Source: an uncultured Granulosicoccus sp.
GTDB taxonomy: Bacteria; Pseudomonadota; Gammaproteobacteria; Granulosicoccales; Granulosicoccaceae
Assembly: GCA_947499955.1 (NCBI GenBank)
Contig: CANMQI010000016.1
Coordinates: forward strand, 83,907 to 147,906
DNA: 64,000 bases
Direction: 5' to 3'
The translations under genes were made by a program, and so were the position numbers. Each line of letters opens with the position of its first letter. Within the stretch, counting starts at the first letter, position 1. Shown here piece after piece: positions 54,588-63,924 of this stretch. The notes under the pieces are model-generated. The model had not been told where the DNA came from and searched no databases. It saw only the letters and a program-made list of their open reading frames with translations.

Positions 54588-54709
54588 GCGACAGATGGTT
54601 TGTAGCCTGCCCCGAACACGACATCGGGGCCGGGAGTGCAGTGAGAAGGGTGATCGCACTTGAGGTGCTCATCCCCGAATACCGGTTCGGATGAAAACGC
54701 GGGAGGCTG

Positions 54710-56068
54710 GTGTGTATAGTTGCCTCTTGCCGAAAACAATCATTGCGCAGGGGAGCCGCTATCAAGATCAACAGGCCAATCAGCAGTCTTGAACCGATCG
54801 AGACCGCCAGTATCGATGAGCTGCAGAGCATACAACTTCAGCGCATGCAGCATAGCGTCCGTCACGCCTATACCAATGTCGCGCCTTATCGCCTGAAATG
54901 CGAGGCTCTTGGTGTGACGCCGGATGACTTGAAGTCACTGTCCGATATCGCGAAGTACCCATTCACGACCAAGAGCGACTTGCGGGACAACTATCCCTTC
55001 GGCCTGACGGCGGTACCCATGGAGGATGTGGTCAGGATCCATGCCTCCAGCGGTACCACTGGCAAGCCGACCGTGGTCACCTACACCCACCAGGATATCG
55101 ACAACTGGGCAAATCTGGTCGCTCGTTGCATTCGGGCCAGCGGCGGCACCCGCAAGGACATGCTGCATGTTTCCTACGGTTATGGACTGTTTACCGGCGG
55201 CCTCGGCGCTCATTACGGGGCCGAACGGCTCGGCTGCGCGGTCATCCCGATGGGGGGCGGGCAGACGGCGAAACAGATCCAGCTCATCCAGGATTTCAAG
55301 CCGAGCATCATCATGATCACGCCGTCCTACATGCTGAATGTCATTGATGAGATGGAACGTCAGGGCATGGACCCGCGTGAAACGTCGCTGAAGGTCGGTA
55401 TCTTCGGTGCCGAACCCTGGACCAACAGCATGCGCCTGGAGATCGAGAACCGGCTGGGCATCGATGCACTGGATATCTATGGACTCTCGGAAGTGGGCGG
55501 TCCCGGGGTTGCCAATGAATATATCGAGACCAAGGACGGACCCACCATCTGGGAGGATCACTACTACCCGGAGATCATCGATCCGGATACCGGCGAAGTC
55601 CTGCCTGAGGGTGAGTACGGTGAACTGGTCATCAGCACGCTGACCCGTGAGGCCTTGCCGATGATTCGTTATCGCACCCGTGATCTGACCCGCATACTGC
55701 CGCCCAGCTTTGGCTCCATGCGGCGTATGGACAAGATCACGGGGCGCTCGGATGACATGCTGATCATTCGAGGGGTCAACATGTTCCCCAGTCAGGTAGA
55801 AGAAATACTGCTGGGAATCGATGCTCTCTCCCCGCATTACCAGTTACTGGTGGAGCGCCATGCGAGCATGGATACGCTGTCGGTCTTCGTCGAGACGCGG
55901 CAATTGCAGGATGCGGAAACTACCGCCAGACTGCGTGCCGAACTGGGGCACAAGATCAAGTCGCTGGTCGGATTGAGCGCGGCTATCGAGCTGTCAGGGC
56001 CCGGTAGTATCGAACGTTCCGAAGGCAAGGCCAAACGGGTGATCGACAAACGCCCACCCCTGTGCTGA
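54710..56068 (+). CDS. paaK: Phenylacetate-CoA ligase family protein (PaaK-like)
   Basis: 452-residue ANL-superfamily acyl/aryl-CoA ligase. Family features: SVRHAYTNVAPYRLKCEALG near residue 49, the AMP-binding P-loop HASSGTTGKPTVVTYT near 111, YGLSEVGGPG near 259, and RTRDLTRILP near 323. Phenylacetate-CoA ligase is the best match, but no other paa gene is nearby, so another carboxylate is possible. The start is uncertain: GTG at 54710 has GGGAGG only three bases away, a TTG at 54743 is in frame, and an AGGGGAG at 54749 precedes an in-frame ATC. The family N-terminus would begin near 54780. Confidence 0.85.
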   Translation: MCIVASCRKQSLRRGAAIKINRPISSLEPIETASIDELQSIQLQRMQHSVRHAYTNVAPYRLKCEALGVTPDDLKSLSDIAKYPFTTKSDLRDNYPFGLTAVPMEDVVRIHASSGTTGKPTVVTYTHQDIDNWANLVARCIRASGGTRKDMLHVSYGYGLFTGGLGAHYGAERLGCAVIPMGGGQTAKQIQLIQDFKPSIIMITPSYMLNVIDEMERQGMDPRETSLKVGIFGAEPWTNSMRLEIENRLGIDALDIYGLSEVGGPGVANEYIETKDGPTIWEDHYYPEIIDPDTGEVLPEGEYGELVISTLTREALPMIRYRTRDLTRILPPSFGSMRRMDKITGRSDDMLIIRGVNMFPSQVEEILLGIDALSPHYQLLVERHASMDTLSVFVETRQLQDAETTARLRAELGHKIKSLVGLSAAIELSGPGSIERSEGKAKRVIDKRPPLC

Positions 56069-56099
56069 GAACAGGGGCAGGCCTTGCGCTCGGTAGGCG

Positions 56100-57149
56100 T
56101 CAGTCGGTGCCCATCGTCTTCCACACCGTCAGCTTGCTCCAGTCTTCCAGAAAGCGGTAGGGGTAGGCGGGCAGGCCGGTGGCTGATACGCGGGTCAGTT
56201 GCGCAAGCTCTGTGTCGCTGAGTTGCAGGTCCGCGGCGGCCATGTTGTTGCGTAGCTGATCCAGGGTGCGCACCCCCAGCAGGATGGAGGCGACGGCAGG
56301 GCGCGAGGCCAGCCAGGCCAGCGCGACGTGAGCCGGGGGTCGCTCGTGGTGCTGCGCAATCTGCTCGAGCACCGTCAGGATGTCCCAGGTCTTGTCGGTA
56401 TTGCGCAAGTCCCAGGCCTCGACACCGCGGTTCGGGTCCACGCCCAGACGGGTATTGCCCGTAGGTCGTGTTCGAGCCTCATACTTGCCGGTCAGCCAAC
56501 CACCACCCAGTGGTGACCAGGGAGTCACTGCAATGCCGGCACTCATGCAGCAGGGCAGGACTTCCAGTTCGATACCACGTTCCAGCAGGCTGTATTGCGG
56601 TTGCAGTGCAACCGGCAGAGGAAGGCGTTGCGCTTCTGCGGTTGACAGGACTTTCTGCAGTTGCCAGCCTGCCAGGTTCGACCACGCGATATGATGAATC
56701 TTGCCCGCCGTCACCAGATCCCCCAATGTTGCCAGCGTATCGGCAATATCGGTCTCTTCGTCCCAGCCATGGATGAAGTAGAGATCGATGGCGTCGATCT
56801 GCAGCCGTGCAAGGCTTGCATTCACCGATCTGACCAGGCTGCGACGGGATGCGCCATGACTACCGGCAGGCGGTGCGAATCGGCCCTTGGTGGCAACAAC
56901 AAGATCACCGAGGCCACCACGCCGGCGCCCCCATTTACCGATGATCTGTTCGGAGACCCCCTGGCTGTAGACATCCGCCGTATCGATGAAGGTCCCACCG
57001 TGCTCGACAAAGAAATCCAGCTGACTGAAGGCATCCGCCTCATTGGTTTCTGCGCCGAATGTCATGGCTCCCAGGGCGAAGTTGGAGACCTGCGGCCCTC
57101 CACGGCCCAGAGTCGAGGTGCCAGGCGATGCTGTGATTGCTGAATTCAT
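56100..57149 (-). CDS. Aldo/keto reductase (YghZ/Tas-like)
   Basis: 349-residue (beta/alpha)8-barrel NAD(P)H-dependent reductase. Catalytic residues: FIDTADVYSQGVSE near 53 (Asp, Tyr), VVATKGRF near 85 (Lys), and LYFIHGWDEE near 122 (His). Cofactor end: SILLGVRTLDQL near 296. The ATG at 57149 is divergent from a LysR gene with 89 bases between them, a common arrangement in which the regulator controls the reductase. Confidence 0.87.
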   Translation of the reverse strand: MNSAITASPGTSTLGRGGPQVSNFALGAMTFGAETNEADAFSQLDFFVEHGGTFIDTADVYSQGVSEQIIGKWGRRRGGLGDLVVATKGRFAPPAGSHGASRRSLVRSVNASLARLQIDAIDLYFIHGWDEETDIADTLATLGDLVTAGKIHHIAWSNLAGWQLQKVLSTAEAQRLPLPVALQPQYSLLERGIELEVLPCCMSAGIAVTPWSPLGGGWLTGKYEARTRPTGNTRLGVDPNRGVEAWDLRNTDKTWDILTVLEQIAQHHERPPAHVALAWLASRPAVASILLGVRTLDQLRNNMAAADLQLSDTELAQLTRVSATGLPAYPYRFLEDWSKLTVWKTMGTD

Positions 57150-57223
57150 GGGCTTTACGACCTGTGTCTGCTTGATTTGCGATCAGGCTACAGGCTAAAT
57201 ACAGGTAACGAAACGATATGAAA

Positions 57224-57239
57224 TGAAAGGATCTTTTCA
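57224..57239. promoter_or_regulatory. Near-palindrome over the LysR start region
   Basis: TGAAAGGATCTTTTCA pairs at 7 of 8 positions and its last base is the first base of the LysR ATG, so it also covers the SD (AAAGGA). It could be an autoregulatory site or a translation-modulating hairpin. Confidence 0.35.
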
Positions 57240-58051
57240 TGAATGAAACGTCAGTCGCGTGGTCCGACCTGCCTCTGTTTCTGGCAGTTGCCCGCGAAGG
57301 TGGTCTGTCGCCGGCCGCCAGAGTCACCGGCAGCAGCCCTGCGACCCTGGGTCGGCGCATGCTGCAACTGGAGCGGGCCATGGGCAGGGAGCTGTTCATT
57401 CGCCATGATCGGGGTTACGAACTGACGGCGGATGCCCGGGCGCTGCTGCAGCAATTGAGTGATATCGAGAGCCGCATCGGCACACTGACCGCAAGGCCTG
57501 CGGATACACAGCAGCCGCTGGTCAAAGTGTCCGCCGGTACCTGGACGACGCTGTTGCTGTTACGCAATCACGAAGCCCTGGCCGGAAGCCCGCCTGATCT
57601 CAAGTTGCGTTTCGTGCAGGCCGAGCAGATTCTGAATATCCCTCGACGTGAGGTGACCGTCGGTTTCCGGAATCAGCGGCCGACCGATGATCATCTGGTG
57701 ACCCGCAAGCTGCAGCGTGTCGATTTTGCGCCCTATGCCGTCGCTGGGGCGCCGGAACGCTGGATCAGTGTGTTTGCCGATACGCCATCTGCCCGCTGGT
57801 TGAAGAAGAGGGTTGATCAGGATGCCGCCTGTGAAGTCACGACACCACGTAACAGTCTTGATCTGGCTCTGGCGGGTGTCGGCATCGCCCTGTTGCCGAC
57901 CTTCATCGGTGACAGGGAGAAGGGTCTTGAGCGCAAGGGTGGCACCATTGCCGAGCTTTCACATGACCAGTGGATCGTCACGCATCAGGACGATCGGCAT
58001 CTGCCGGAAGTGCGCCGTGCGATCGATCGGCTGTGCAATGTGCTGGCGTAG
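57239..58051 (+). CDS. LysR-family transcription regulator
   Basis: 270-residue regulator, somewhat short for LysR (usual 295-310). N-terminal helix-turn-helix: LPLFLAVAREGGLSPAARV, then SSPATLGRRMLQLERAMGREL. The C-terminal effector part is reduced but recognisable (LDLALAGVGIALLPTFIGD near 210). It is divergent from the aldo/keto reductase gene and likely controls it. The SD is AAAGGA, 5-10 bases before the ATG. Tandem repeats begin 11 bases behind its stop. Confidence 0.83.
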   Translation: MNETSVAWSDLPLFLAVAREGGLSPAARVTGSSPATLGRRMLQLERAMGRELFIRHDRGYELTADARALLQQLSDIESRIGTLTARPADTQQPLVKVSAGTWTTLLLLRNHEALAGSPPDLKLRFVQAEQILNIPRREVTVGFRNQRPTDDHLVTRKLQRVDFAPYAVAGAPERWISVFADTPSARWLKKRVDQDAACEVTTPRNSLDLALAGVGIALLPTFIGDREKGLERKGGTIAELSHDQWIVTHQDDRHLPEVRRAIDRLCNVLA

Positions 58052-58062
58052 TGCTGACTTGA

Positions 58063-58161
58063 TGCTGTAAGTGCTGTAAGTGCTGTAAGTGCTGTAAGTG
58101 CTGTAAGTGCTGTAAGTGCTGTAAGTGCTGGAAGTGCTGGAAGTGCTGTAAGTGCTGGAAG
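58063..58161. repeat. 9-bp tandem repeat, 11 copies
   Basis: Unit TGCTGTAAG. Eight copies are exact, and three carry the same single change (TGCTGGAAG: units 8, 9 and 11 in order). Total 99 bases. It is 11 bases behind the LysR stop and lies between that gene and the convergent dioxygenase gene. Nothing in it looks like a spacer array; it is a short-unit minisatellite of the slippage type. Confidence 0.95.
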
Positions 58162-58234
58162 TGTCGCGCAAGTGAGCTGTTGAAAGCGATCGGGCAATCG
58201 CGGCATGGATGTGCAATTTGCGCAAAGGCAAAAT

Positions 58235-58278
58235 CCGGTGAGTTACCGGTGAGTTACCGGTGAGTTACCGGTGAGTTA
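58235..58278. repeat. 11-bp tandem repeat, 4 copies
   Basis: Four exact copies of CCGGTGAGTTA, 44 bases, followed by the start of a fifth (CCGG). It lies 73 bases behind the 9-bp repeat and 26 bases from the dioxygenase stop, in the same convergent intergenic region. Confidence 0.95.
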
Positions 58279-58304
58279 CCGGCGATGCGCGGTGATCAGT
58301 TGTG

Positions 58305-59108
58305 TCAGTCATCAGGCGTACTGTAGATCATCGGGAACCAGTCTTCACGAAGCCGATCGCCCGCTTGCATGGCATGCCCCGGAAATGGCGGAGAGGTGGG
58401 GCCAGGGCGTTCGACATAGCGGGCATCGTCGCCCAGCAAACGCAGAGAAAAGGCGCGGCGGCGGGTAGCTGCGTGATTGCCGCGAGCGCCATGGAGTGTG
58501 GAGAATGAAAAGGCCACGGCATCTCCAGGCTCCAGAGTCCATTCGCGGATGTCCATGCCTTCCTTGTCCGGATCGGGTACCGGCAGATAATCGTCGGAGT
58601 CAGGGTAGAAATTGTCTTCCGCCAGCCAGCGAGTCGGTAGTACGGGCTTTTCCCACAGATGGGAGCCGGCGACACAGCGCAGCGTGGCATCGCTGACAGG
58701 ATCCAGCGGCGCCCAGAAGGAGACATTCTGCTGGCCATCGACAAAGTAGTAGGGGCTGTCCTGATGCCAGGGTGTGGCCTTGCTCGTACCGGGCTCCTTG
58801 ATCAGCACATGATCATGAAACAGCTGCACCTTCCTTGAGTTCATCAGCGAGGCGGCTACCTCGGCAACCGCTGACTCGCGGATAAGCTTCTCGAACGGCG
58901 CAATACGATGCCAGTTGCAATAGTCATCGAAGAAACGTCCCGACTCGCCGTTCTGCAGATTCTCGGCCGCGTAGGGACCGGGACTGTTCAGATTCTGTTC
59001 GACGCCCTGCCTGAGGGTATCGATATAGCCGTCGAACAGTCCGCGGATCAGTACGACACCATCGTTCTGGAAGGTGTCGACATGATCCTGGGTAATGATG
59101 TCATGCAT
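58305..59108 (-). CDS. Phytanoyl-CoA dioxygenase-family protein
   Basis: 267-residue Fe(II)/2-oxoglutarate-dependent dioxygenase of the PhyH family. Iron ligands His and Asp are in WHQDSPYYF near residue 115 (HxD), with the distal His in FSTLHGARGNHAATRRR near 215, whose Arg binds 2-oxoglutarate. The ATG at 59108 gives a family-like N-terminus (HDIITQDHVDTFQNDGVVLI); the frame is open further upstream. It is 33 bases behind hutU on the same strand and could share the hut transcript. Substrate unknown; this family acts on small metabolites. Confidence 0.82.
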   Translation of the reverse strand: MHDIITQDHVDTFQNDGVVLIRGLFDGYIDTLRQGVEQNLNSPGPYAAENLQNGESGRFFDDYCNWHRIAPFEKLIRESAVAEVAASLMNSRKVQLFHDHVLIKEPGTSKATPWHQDSPYYFVDGQQNVSFWAPLDPVSDATLRCVAGSHLWEKPVLPTRWLAEDNFYPDSDDYLPVPDPDKEGMDIREWTLEPGDAVAFSFSTLHGARGNHAATRRRAFSLRLLGDDARYVERPGPTSPPFPGHAMQAGDRLREDWFPMIYSTPDD

Positions 59109-59140
59109 GGCAGAAACTCTGTTTACGCGTGAAGGGTCTG

Positions 59141-60847
59141 TCAGCCCAGTATGCCGGGAAGTTTCAGGTCGTGTTCCCGGGCACACTCGAGTGCTTCGGG
59201 GTAGCCCGCATCGGCATGGCGCATGACACCCGTGGCCGGGTCGTTCCACAACACGCGTGCAATACGCCGATCGGCCTCCTCGCTGCCATCACAGCAGATG
59301 ACCATGCCCGAATGCTGAGAGAAGCCCATGCCGACACCACCACCGTGATGCAGTGAGACCCAGGTGGCACCGGAGGCCGTATTGAGCAGGGCATTCAACA
59401 GCGGCCAGTCGGACACGGCATCCGAACCATCACGCATGGCCTCGGTTTCGCGGTTGGGTGAAGCCACGGAGCCGGAGTCCAGATGATCGCGACCAATGAC
59501 AATGGGGGCTGACAACTCGCCGTTGCGGACCATCTCGTTGAAGGCCAGTCCGAGCTTGTCGCGTACGCCAAGCCCGACCCAGCAGATACGAGCGGGCAGG
59601 CCCTGAAAGGCAATGCGTTCACGTGCCATGTCCAGCCAGTTGTGCAGATGATGATCGTCAGCCAGTATTTCCTTGACCTTGGCGTCGGTCTTGTAGATGT
59701 CTTCCGGGTCGCCTGACAGCGCTGCCCAGCGGAAGGGGCCGATACCACGACAGAACAGGGGGCGTATATAGGCGGGTACAAAACCCGGGAAGGCGAAGGC
59801 GTTTTCCAGACCTTCTTCCAACGCCACCTGGCGGATATTGTTACCGTAATCGAGTGTGGGGACACCCGCATTCCAGAAGTCGACCATGGCAGCCACATGC
59901 ACCTTCATACTGGCGCGAGCGGCCTTCTCGACCGCCTTCGGATCACTCTCCTGACGGCTCTTCCATTCGGCAACGCTCCAGTTCTGCGGCAGATAACCGT
60001 GCAGTGGATCATGAGCGCTGGTCTGGTCTGTCACCATGTCGGGGCGCACGCCACGCCTGACCAACTCTGGATAGACATCGGCAGCGTTGCCGATCAGGGC
60101 GACAGACTTGGCTTGTCCTTCGCGGGTCCACTGCTTGATCATGGCCAGGGCTTCATCCAGATCGTGCGTCTTTTCGTCCACATAACGGGTACGTTGCCTG
60201 AATTGCGCACGCGTCTCGTCGCATTCGACGGCCAGGCAACAGGCACCGGCCATGACGGCGGCCAGTGGCTGCGCGCCGCCCATGCCGCCCAGGCCGGCGG
60301 TCAGAATCCAGCGACCGGTCAGGTTGCCTTCGTAGTGTTGCCGGCCCGCTTCCACGAATGTCTCGTAGGTGCCTTGCACGATGCCCTGACTGCCAATGTA
60401 GATCCAGGAGCCGGCGGTCATCTGGCCGTACATGGCAAGGCCTTTCTTGTCCAGCTCGTTGAAATGATCCCAGGTTGCCCAGTGAGGCACCAGATTGGAG
60501 TTGGCAATCAGCACCCGGGGTGCATCGGCATGCGTACGGAATACACCGACCGGCTTGCCGGACTGCACCAGCAGTGTCTCGTCGGATTCAAGCTCCTGCA
60601 GGCTGGCCACGATCTTGTCGTAGTCATCCCAGGTGCGAGCTGCGCGTCCGATGCCGCCATACACCACCAGTTCGTGTGGATTCTCGGCGACATCCGGATG
60701 CAGATTGTTCATCAGCATGCGAAGCGGCGCCTCTGTCAGCCAGCTCTTGCACGAGAGCTCGGTGCCCGTGGCAGGCATGACGGTGCGCTGGTTGTGCCGC
60801 GCATCGGGACGGGGTGTGTTGTCTGTATCGGTTGTCGTGTCAGTCAT
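59141..60847 (-). CDS. hutU: Urocanate hydratase (HutU)
   Basis: 568-residue enzyme that hydrates urocanate to imidazolonepropionate with tightly bound NAD+, second step of histidine catabolism. Family motifs: [11 protein letters not shown] and [13 protein letters not shown] in the N-terminal third, the NAD-binding loop [12 protein letters not shown] near residue 180, and [15 protein letters not shown] with the conserved Cys near 410. An AAGGA SD lies 9 bases before the ATG at 60847. It follows hutH by 13 bases, in one operon. Confidence 0.95.
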   Translation of the reverse strand: MTDTTTDTDNTPRPDARHNQRTVMPATGTELSCKSWLTEAPLRMLMNNLHPDVAENPHELVVYGGIGRAARTWDDYDKIVASLQELESDETLLVQSGKPVGVFRTHADAPRVLIANSNLVPHWATWDHFNELDKKGLAMYGQMTAGSWIYIGSQGIVQGTYETFVEAGRQHYEGNLTGRWILTAGLGGMGGAQPLAAVMAGACCLAVECDETRAQFRQRTRYVDEKTHDLDEALAMIKQWTREGQAKSVALIGNAADVYPELVRRGVRPDMVTDQTSAHDPLHGYLPQNWSVAEWKSRQESDPKAVEKAARASMKVHVAAMVDFWNAGVPTLDYGNNIRQVALEEGLENAFAFPGFVPAYIRPLFCRGIGPFRWAALSGDPEDIYKTDAKVKEILADDHHLHNWLDMARERIAFQGLPARICWVGLGVRDKLGLAFNEMVRNGELSAPIVIGRDHLDSGSVASPNRETEAMRDGSDAVSDWPLLNALLNTASGATWVSLHHGGGVGMGFSQHSGMVICCDGSEEADRRIARVLWNDPATGVMRHADAGYPEALECAREHDLKLPGILG

Positions 60848-60860
60848 GATGCGTATTCCT

Positions 60861-62405
60861 TCAGGCGTTGATGATGGGGGCCATGAAACCGTCCAGGCCT
60901 GCGGCCTTGCACAGTTCGCCCTGGGTGACCAGTCTGGCAGCGGTGGCAATGTCGTCGGCCAGGTAGCGATCGTTGTCGAGACTGGCTACATGGGTACGCA
61001 GTGTGGCCAGCACCTGTGTCAGCACCGGGCTGCTGCTCAGCGGCGTGCGAAACTCGATGCCCTGTGCCGCACACAACAGCTCGATGGCCAGGATGTTTCC
61101 CAGGTTGTCATTCATTCGCAGCAGTCGACGTGCACCGTGAGCCGCCATTGACACATGGTCTTCCTGATTGGCCGAGGTGGGTGTCGAATCGGTCGAGCAG
61201 GGATTGGCCAGGTGCTTGTTCTCGCTCATCAGGGCGGCAGTAGTCACCTCTGCGATCATGTAGCCGGAGTTCAGGCCCGGTGAGGGTGTCAGAAAGGGGG
61301 GCAGGTCGAAGGAGAGGGTCGGGTCGACCATCAGGGCGACGCGACGTTGGGCAATGGCACCGATCTCGGCAATCGCAATGGCAATCTGGTCGGCCGCAAA
61401 GGCGACAGGCTCTGCATGAAAGTTGCCACCGGAGACGATTTCACCGGTCTCGACCAGCACCAGAGGATTGTCCGTGACAGCGTTCGCTTCAGTCTCCAGC
61501 GTGCGTCCGGCAAACATCAGCAGGTCGATGGTGGCGCCCAGTACCTGCGGCTGGCAGCGGATGCAGTAGGGATCCTGTACGCGGGTATCACCTTCCCGAT
61601 GGCTTTCGCGTATTTCCGAACCGTCCAGCAACTGGCGCATGGCGTCGGCTACCGCAATCTGCCCGGTATGGCCTCGCAGCGAATGAATGGCCGGATTCAG
61701 AGGGGCGGTCGAGCCCATGATGGCATCGGTTGCCATGGCCGAAATCAGTGTGGAATTGGCCACCAGCCGCCAGGTGTTGAACAGTCCGGCCAGAGCGCAG
61801 GCGGTCGAGAACTGGGTGCCGTTGATCAGTCCCAGGCCTTCCTTCGGACCCAGCTCGACAGGCTGCAGACCGGCTTTTTCAAATGCTGTGGCTGCCGGCA
61901 GTGTCTCGCCATCCAGAACGGCCTGACCTTCGCCGAACAAGGTGGCGGCGAAGTGCGCCAGTGGAGCCAGATCGCCGCTGGCGCCCACCGAGCCCTGCAC
62001 CGGCACGACCGGCGTGACACCCTTGGCCAGCATGGCTTCGATCAAGTCGACGGTCTGCAGGGACACGCCTGATGCGCCGCGTCCCAGCGACAACAGTTTC
62101 AGCGCCATCATCAATCGGGTGGTGGCCACGTCCAGTGCTTCACCGACGCCGCAGCAATGAGACAGCACCAGATTGCGCTGTAAAGTGGCGGTGTCCTCCG
62201 GCTTGATCTTGATGCTGGCCAGTTTACCGAAACCGGTATTCACGCCATAGACGGCGACATCGCCAGCCGCCGCCATTGCCACAAGGTCGGCTGCTGCCTG
62301 CATGGCAGGGCGCGCCTGTGGGTCCAGAGAGACTGCGCTCCCTGTTCGCCAGAGTGTCTCCAGGGTGGCCAGAGACGTCGAGCCGGGTACCAGAATCATG
62401 CTCAT
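60861..62405 (-). CDS. hutH: Histidine ammonia-lyase (HutH)
   Basis: 514-residue enzyme that removes ammonia from histidine to give urocanate, the first step of the pathway. The MIO cofactor forms from the Ala142-Ser143-Gly144 triad in [14 protein letters not shown]. Other marks: YGVNTGFG near 53, [13 protein letters not shown] near 192 and [14 protein letters not shown] [20 protein letters not shown] near 407. The ATG at 62405 is used, with a second ATG at 62399. First gene of the leftward hut operon; its promoter region holds a palindromic operator. Confidence 0.95.
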   Translation of the reverse strand: MSMILVPGSTSLATLETLWRTGSAVSLDPQARPAMQAAADLVAMAAAGDVAVYGVNTGFGKLASIKIKPEDTATLQRNLVLSHCCGVGEALDVATTRLMMALKLLSLGRGASGVSLQTVDLIEAMLAKGVTPVVPVQGSVGASGDLAPLAHFAATLFGEGQAVLDGETLPAATAFEKAGLQPVELGPKEGLGLINGTQFSTACALAGLFNTWRLVANSTLISAMATDAIMGSTAPLNPAIHSLRGHTGQIAVADAMRQLLDGSEIRESHREGDTRVQDPYCIRCQPQVLGATIDLLMFAGRTLETEANAVTDNPLVLVETGEIVSGGNFHAEPVAFAADQIAIAIAEIGAIAQRRVALMVDPTLSFDLPPFLTPSPGLNSGYMIAEVTTAALMSENKHLANPCSTDSTPTSANQEDHVSMAAHGARRLLRMNDNLGNILAIELLCAAQGIEFRTPLSSSPVLTQVLATLRTHVASLDNDRYLADDIATAARLVTQGELCKAAGLDGFMAPIINA

Positions 62406-62436
62406 GATGAACTTGTCAGTCGTTGCTCAGTTGTGC

Positions 62437-62456
62437 CAATATGTCCATACATATTG
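62437..62456. promoter_or_regulatory. Operator palindrome between hutH and hutF (HutC-type site)
   Basis: CAATATGT and ACATATTG form perfect 8-bp arms around CCAT. The inner part, TGTCCATACA, resembles the TGTATATACA-type sites bound by the GntR-family repressor HutC in other hut systems. It lies in the 81-bp gap between the divergent hutH and hutF starts, so one site can control both. No hutC gene is in this window. Confidence 0.65.
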
Positions 62457-62466
62457 AGATTGTCAA
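62438..62466 (-). promoter_or_regulatory. hutHU promoter
   Basis: On the minus strand a perfect TTGACA (62466-62461) and CATATT (62443-62438; four of six) are 17 bases apart. The operator at 62437-62456 covers the -10 and much of the spacer, consistent with repression by blocking polymerase. Confidence 0.55.
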
Positions 62467-62486
62467 GTGGACACAGGCATATCGTC

Positions 62487-63881
62487 ATGAAGATAATTCA
62501 CGCGGCTCAGGCACTGCTTCCGGATGGCTGGGCGGAGAACGTCAGCGTCAGCATCGATGATCGGGGGCGCATCGCCGGTGTTCACACCGCGGCCAGTACG
62601 GGCGATGGTCCGGCCCTGATTTCCAACAGCAGGGACGTGACTCATACAGGCATCTTGTTGCCGGCAGCGGCCAACCTGCACAGCCACGCCTTTCAACGTG
62701 CCATGGCTGGATTGACCGAGAAACGCGGACCCAATCCGAACGATACCTTCTGGACCTGGCGGGAGCTGATGTTCCGGTTTCTGGATCGACTGAATCCGGA
62801 CGATGTGGAGGCCGTTGCCGCCTTCGTGCAGATGGAAATGCTTGAAGCGGGCTATGCCACCAATGTGGAATTTCATTATCTGCACCATCAGCCCGGCGGC
62901 CATGAATACGCGGATGTGGCCGAGCTGGCGTCTCGCATCGCGGCCGCCACGGCGACTACCGGCATCGGCCTGACGCTGCTACCGGTGCACTATCAATACG
63001 GGGGCTGCGACAAGCGTGCCCTGGGTCCGGGGCAATGTCGGTTTGGTACGGATCTGAGCGCTTATGAAAGACTCTGGTCAGCCAGTGATGAGGTGCTGCG
63101 GCAGCTACCGGCGGATACCGGCATCGGTGTGGCGCCGCACAGTCTGCGTGCCGTTGGCCGTGAGAGTCTGTCGTCTCTGATGCAGATCGCGCCCGACGCA
63201 CCGTTTCACCTGCATCTGGCTGAGCAGGTCGCGGAAGTGGACGAGGTACAGCAAGCCTGGGGTGCCCGGCCGGTAGAATGGCTGATGGACAATGCATCCG
63301 TGGATGAGCGCTGGTGCCTGATCCATTGCACGCAGATGCTGCCGCATGAAACTGCCGCTCTGGCGAAAAGCGGTGCGGTGGCAGGCTTGTGTCCCATCAC
63401 CGAGTCCAGCCTTGGCGATGGCATCTTTGACGGCGTCAGTTATCTGGCTCAGAACGGACGTATCGGCATCGGTTCGGATTCGAACATCCGCATATCACTC
63501 AGTGAAGAGCTGCGCACGCTCGACTACTCACAACGTCTGCGCGATCATTCACGCGCGGCTCTGGCGACGGTTGAGAAATCGACCGCCAGGCGACTCTACG
63601 ATGAGATCGTGCAGGGTGGCGCACAGGCCGCCGGACGCCAGTCGGGGTGCATCGAGGTTGGCCAGTGGGCTGATCTGATGAGTCTGGACAGCCAGCACCC
63701 GGATATGGAAGGGCATGTCGGCGATGTGCTGCTGGATACCTTCGTGTTCGCTGGTGATGATCGCATGGTGACGGATGTCTGGTCAGCCGGACGACATCAG
63801 GTCAGTGGAGGGCAACACATTGCGCGCGAGGCCATCGTGCGGCGCTATCGTGAAGTCATGCGGAAACTGCGCAGGCTCTGA
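62487..63881 (+). CDS. hutF: Formimidoylglutamate deiminase (HutF)
   Basis: 464-residue amidohydrolase-fold enzyme that converts N-formimino-L-glutamate to N-formyl-L-glutamate and ammonia. Zinc-site features: NLHSHAFQRAM (His65, His67), FHLHLAEQVAEVDE near 230, LIHCTQMLPHE near 272 and IGIGSDSNIRISLSEELR near 320. This is the HutF branch of histidine breakdown, as in pseudomonads, rather than the formiminoglutamase (HutG1) branch; an N-formylglutamate hydrolase would be needed beyond the window. The ATG at 62487 is used. Divergent from hutH. Confidence 0.93.
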   Translation: MKIIHAAQALLPDGWAENVSVSIDDRGRIAGVHTAASTGDGPALISNSRDVTHTGILLPAAANLHSHAFQRAMAGLTEKRGPNPNDTFWTWRELMFRFLDRLNPDDVEAVAAFVQMEMLEAGYATNVEFHYLHHQPGGHEYADVAELASRIAAATATTGIGLTLLPVHYQYGGCDKRALGPGQCRFGTDLSAYERLWSASDEVLRQLPADTGIGVAPHSLRAVGRESLSSLMQIAPDAPFHLHLAEQVAEVDEVQQAWGARPVEWLMDNASVDERWCLIHCTQMLPHETAALAKSGAVAGLCPITESSLGDGIFDGVSYLAQNGRIGIGSDSNIRISLSEELRTLDYSQRLRDHSRAALATVEKSTARRLYDEIVQGGAQAAGRQSGCIEVGQWADLMSLDSQHPDMEGHVGDVLLDTFVFAGDDRMVTDVWSAGRHQVSGGQHIAREAIVRRYREVMRKLRRL

Positions 63882-63924
63882 ATCGTAGCCTTGGCCGCTG
63901 TCTCCACCCGTGAACCGCAAACCG

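Noticed and set aside
57959..58231. Repetitive short reading frame (Ser-Thr-Tyr repeats) over the 9-bp array
   Set aside because: It only exists because a 9-bp repeat keeps the frame open; it has no start signal and overlaps the LysR end.
58063..58278. Considered as a CRISPR or attachment-site array
   Set aside because: The units abut directly with no spacers, and no cas, integrase or transposase gene is nearby.
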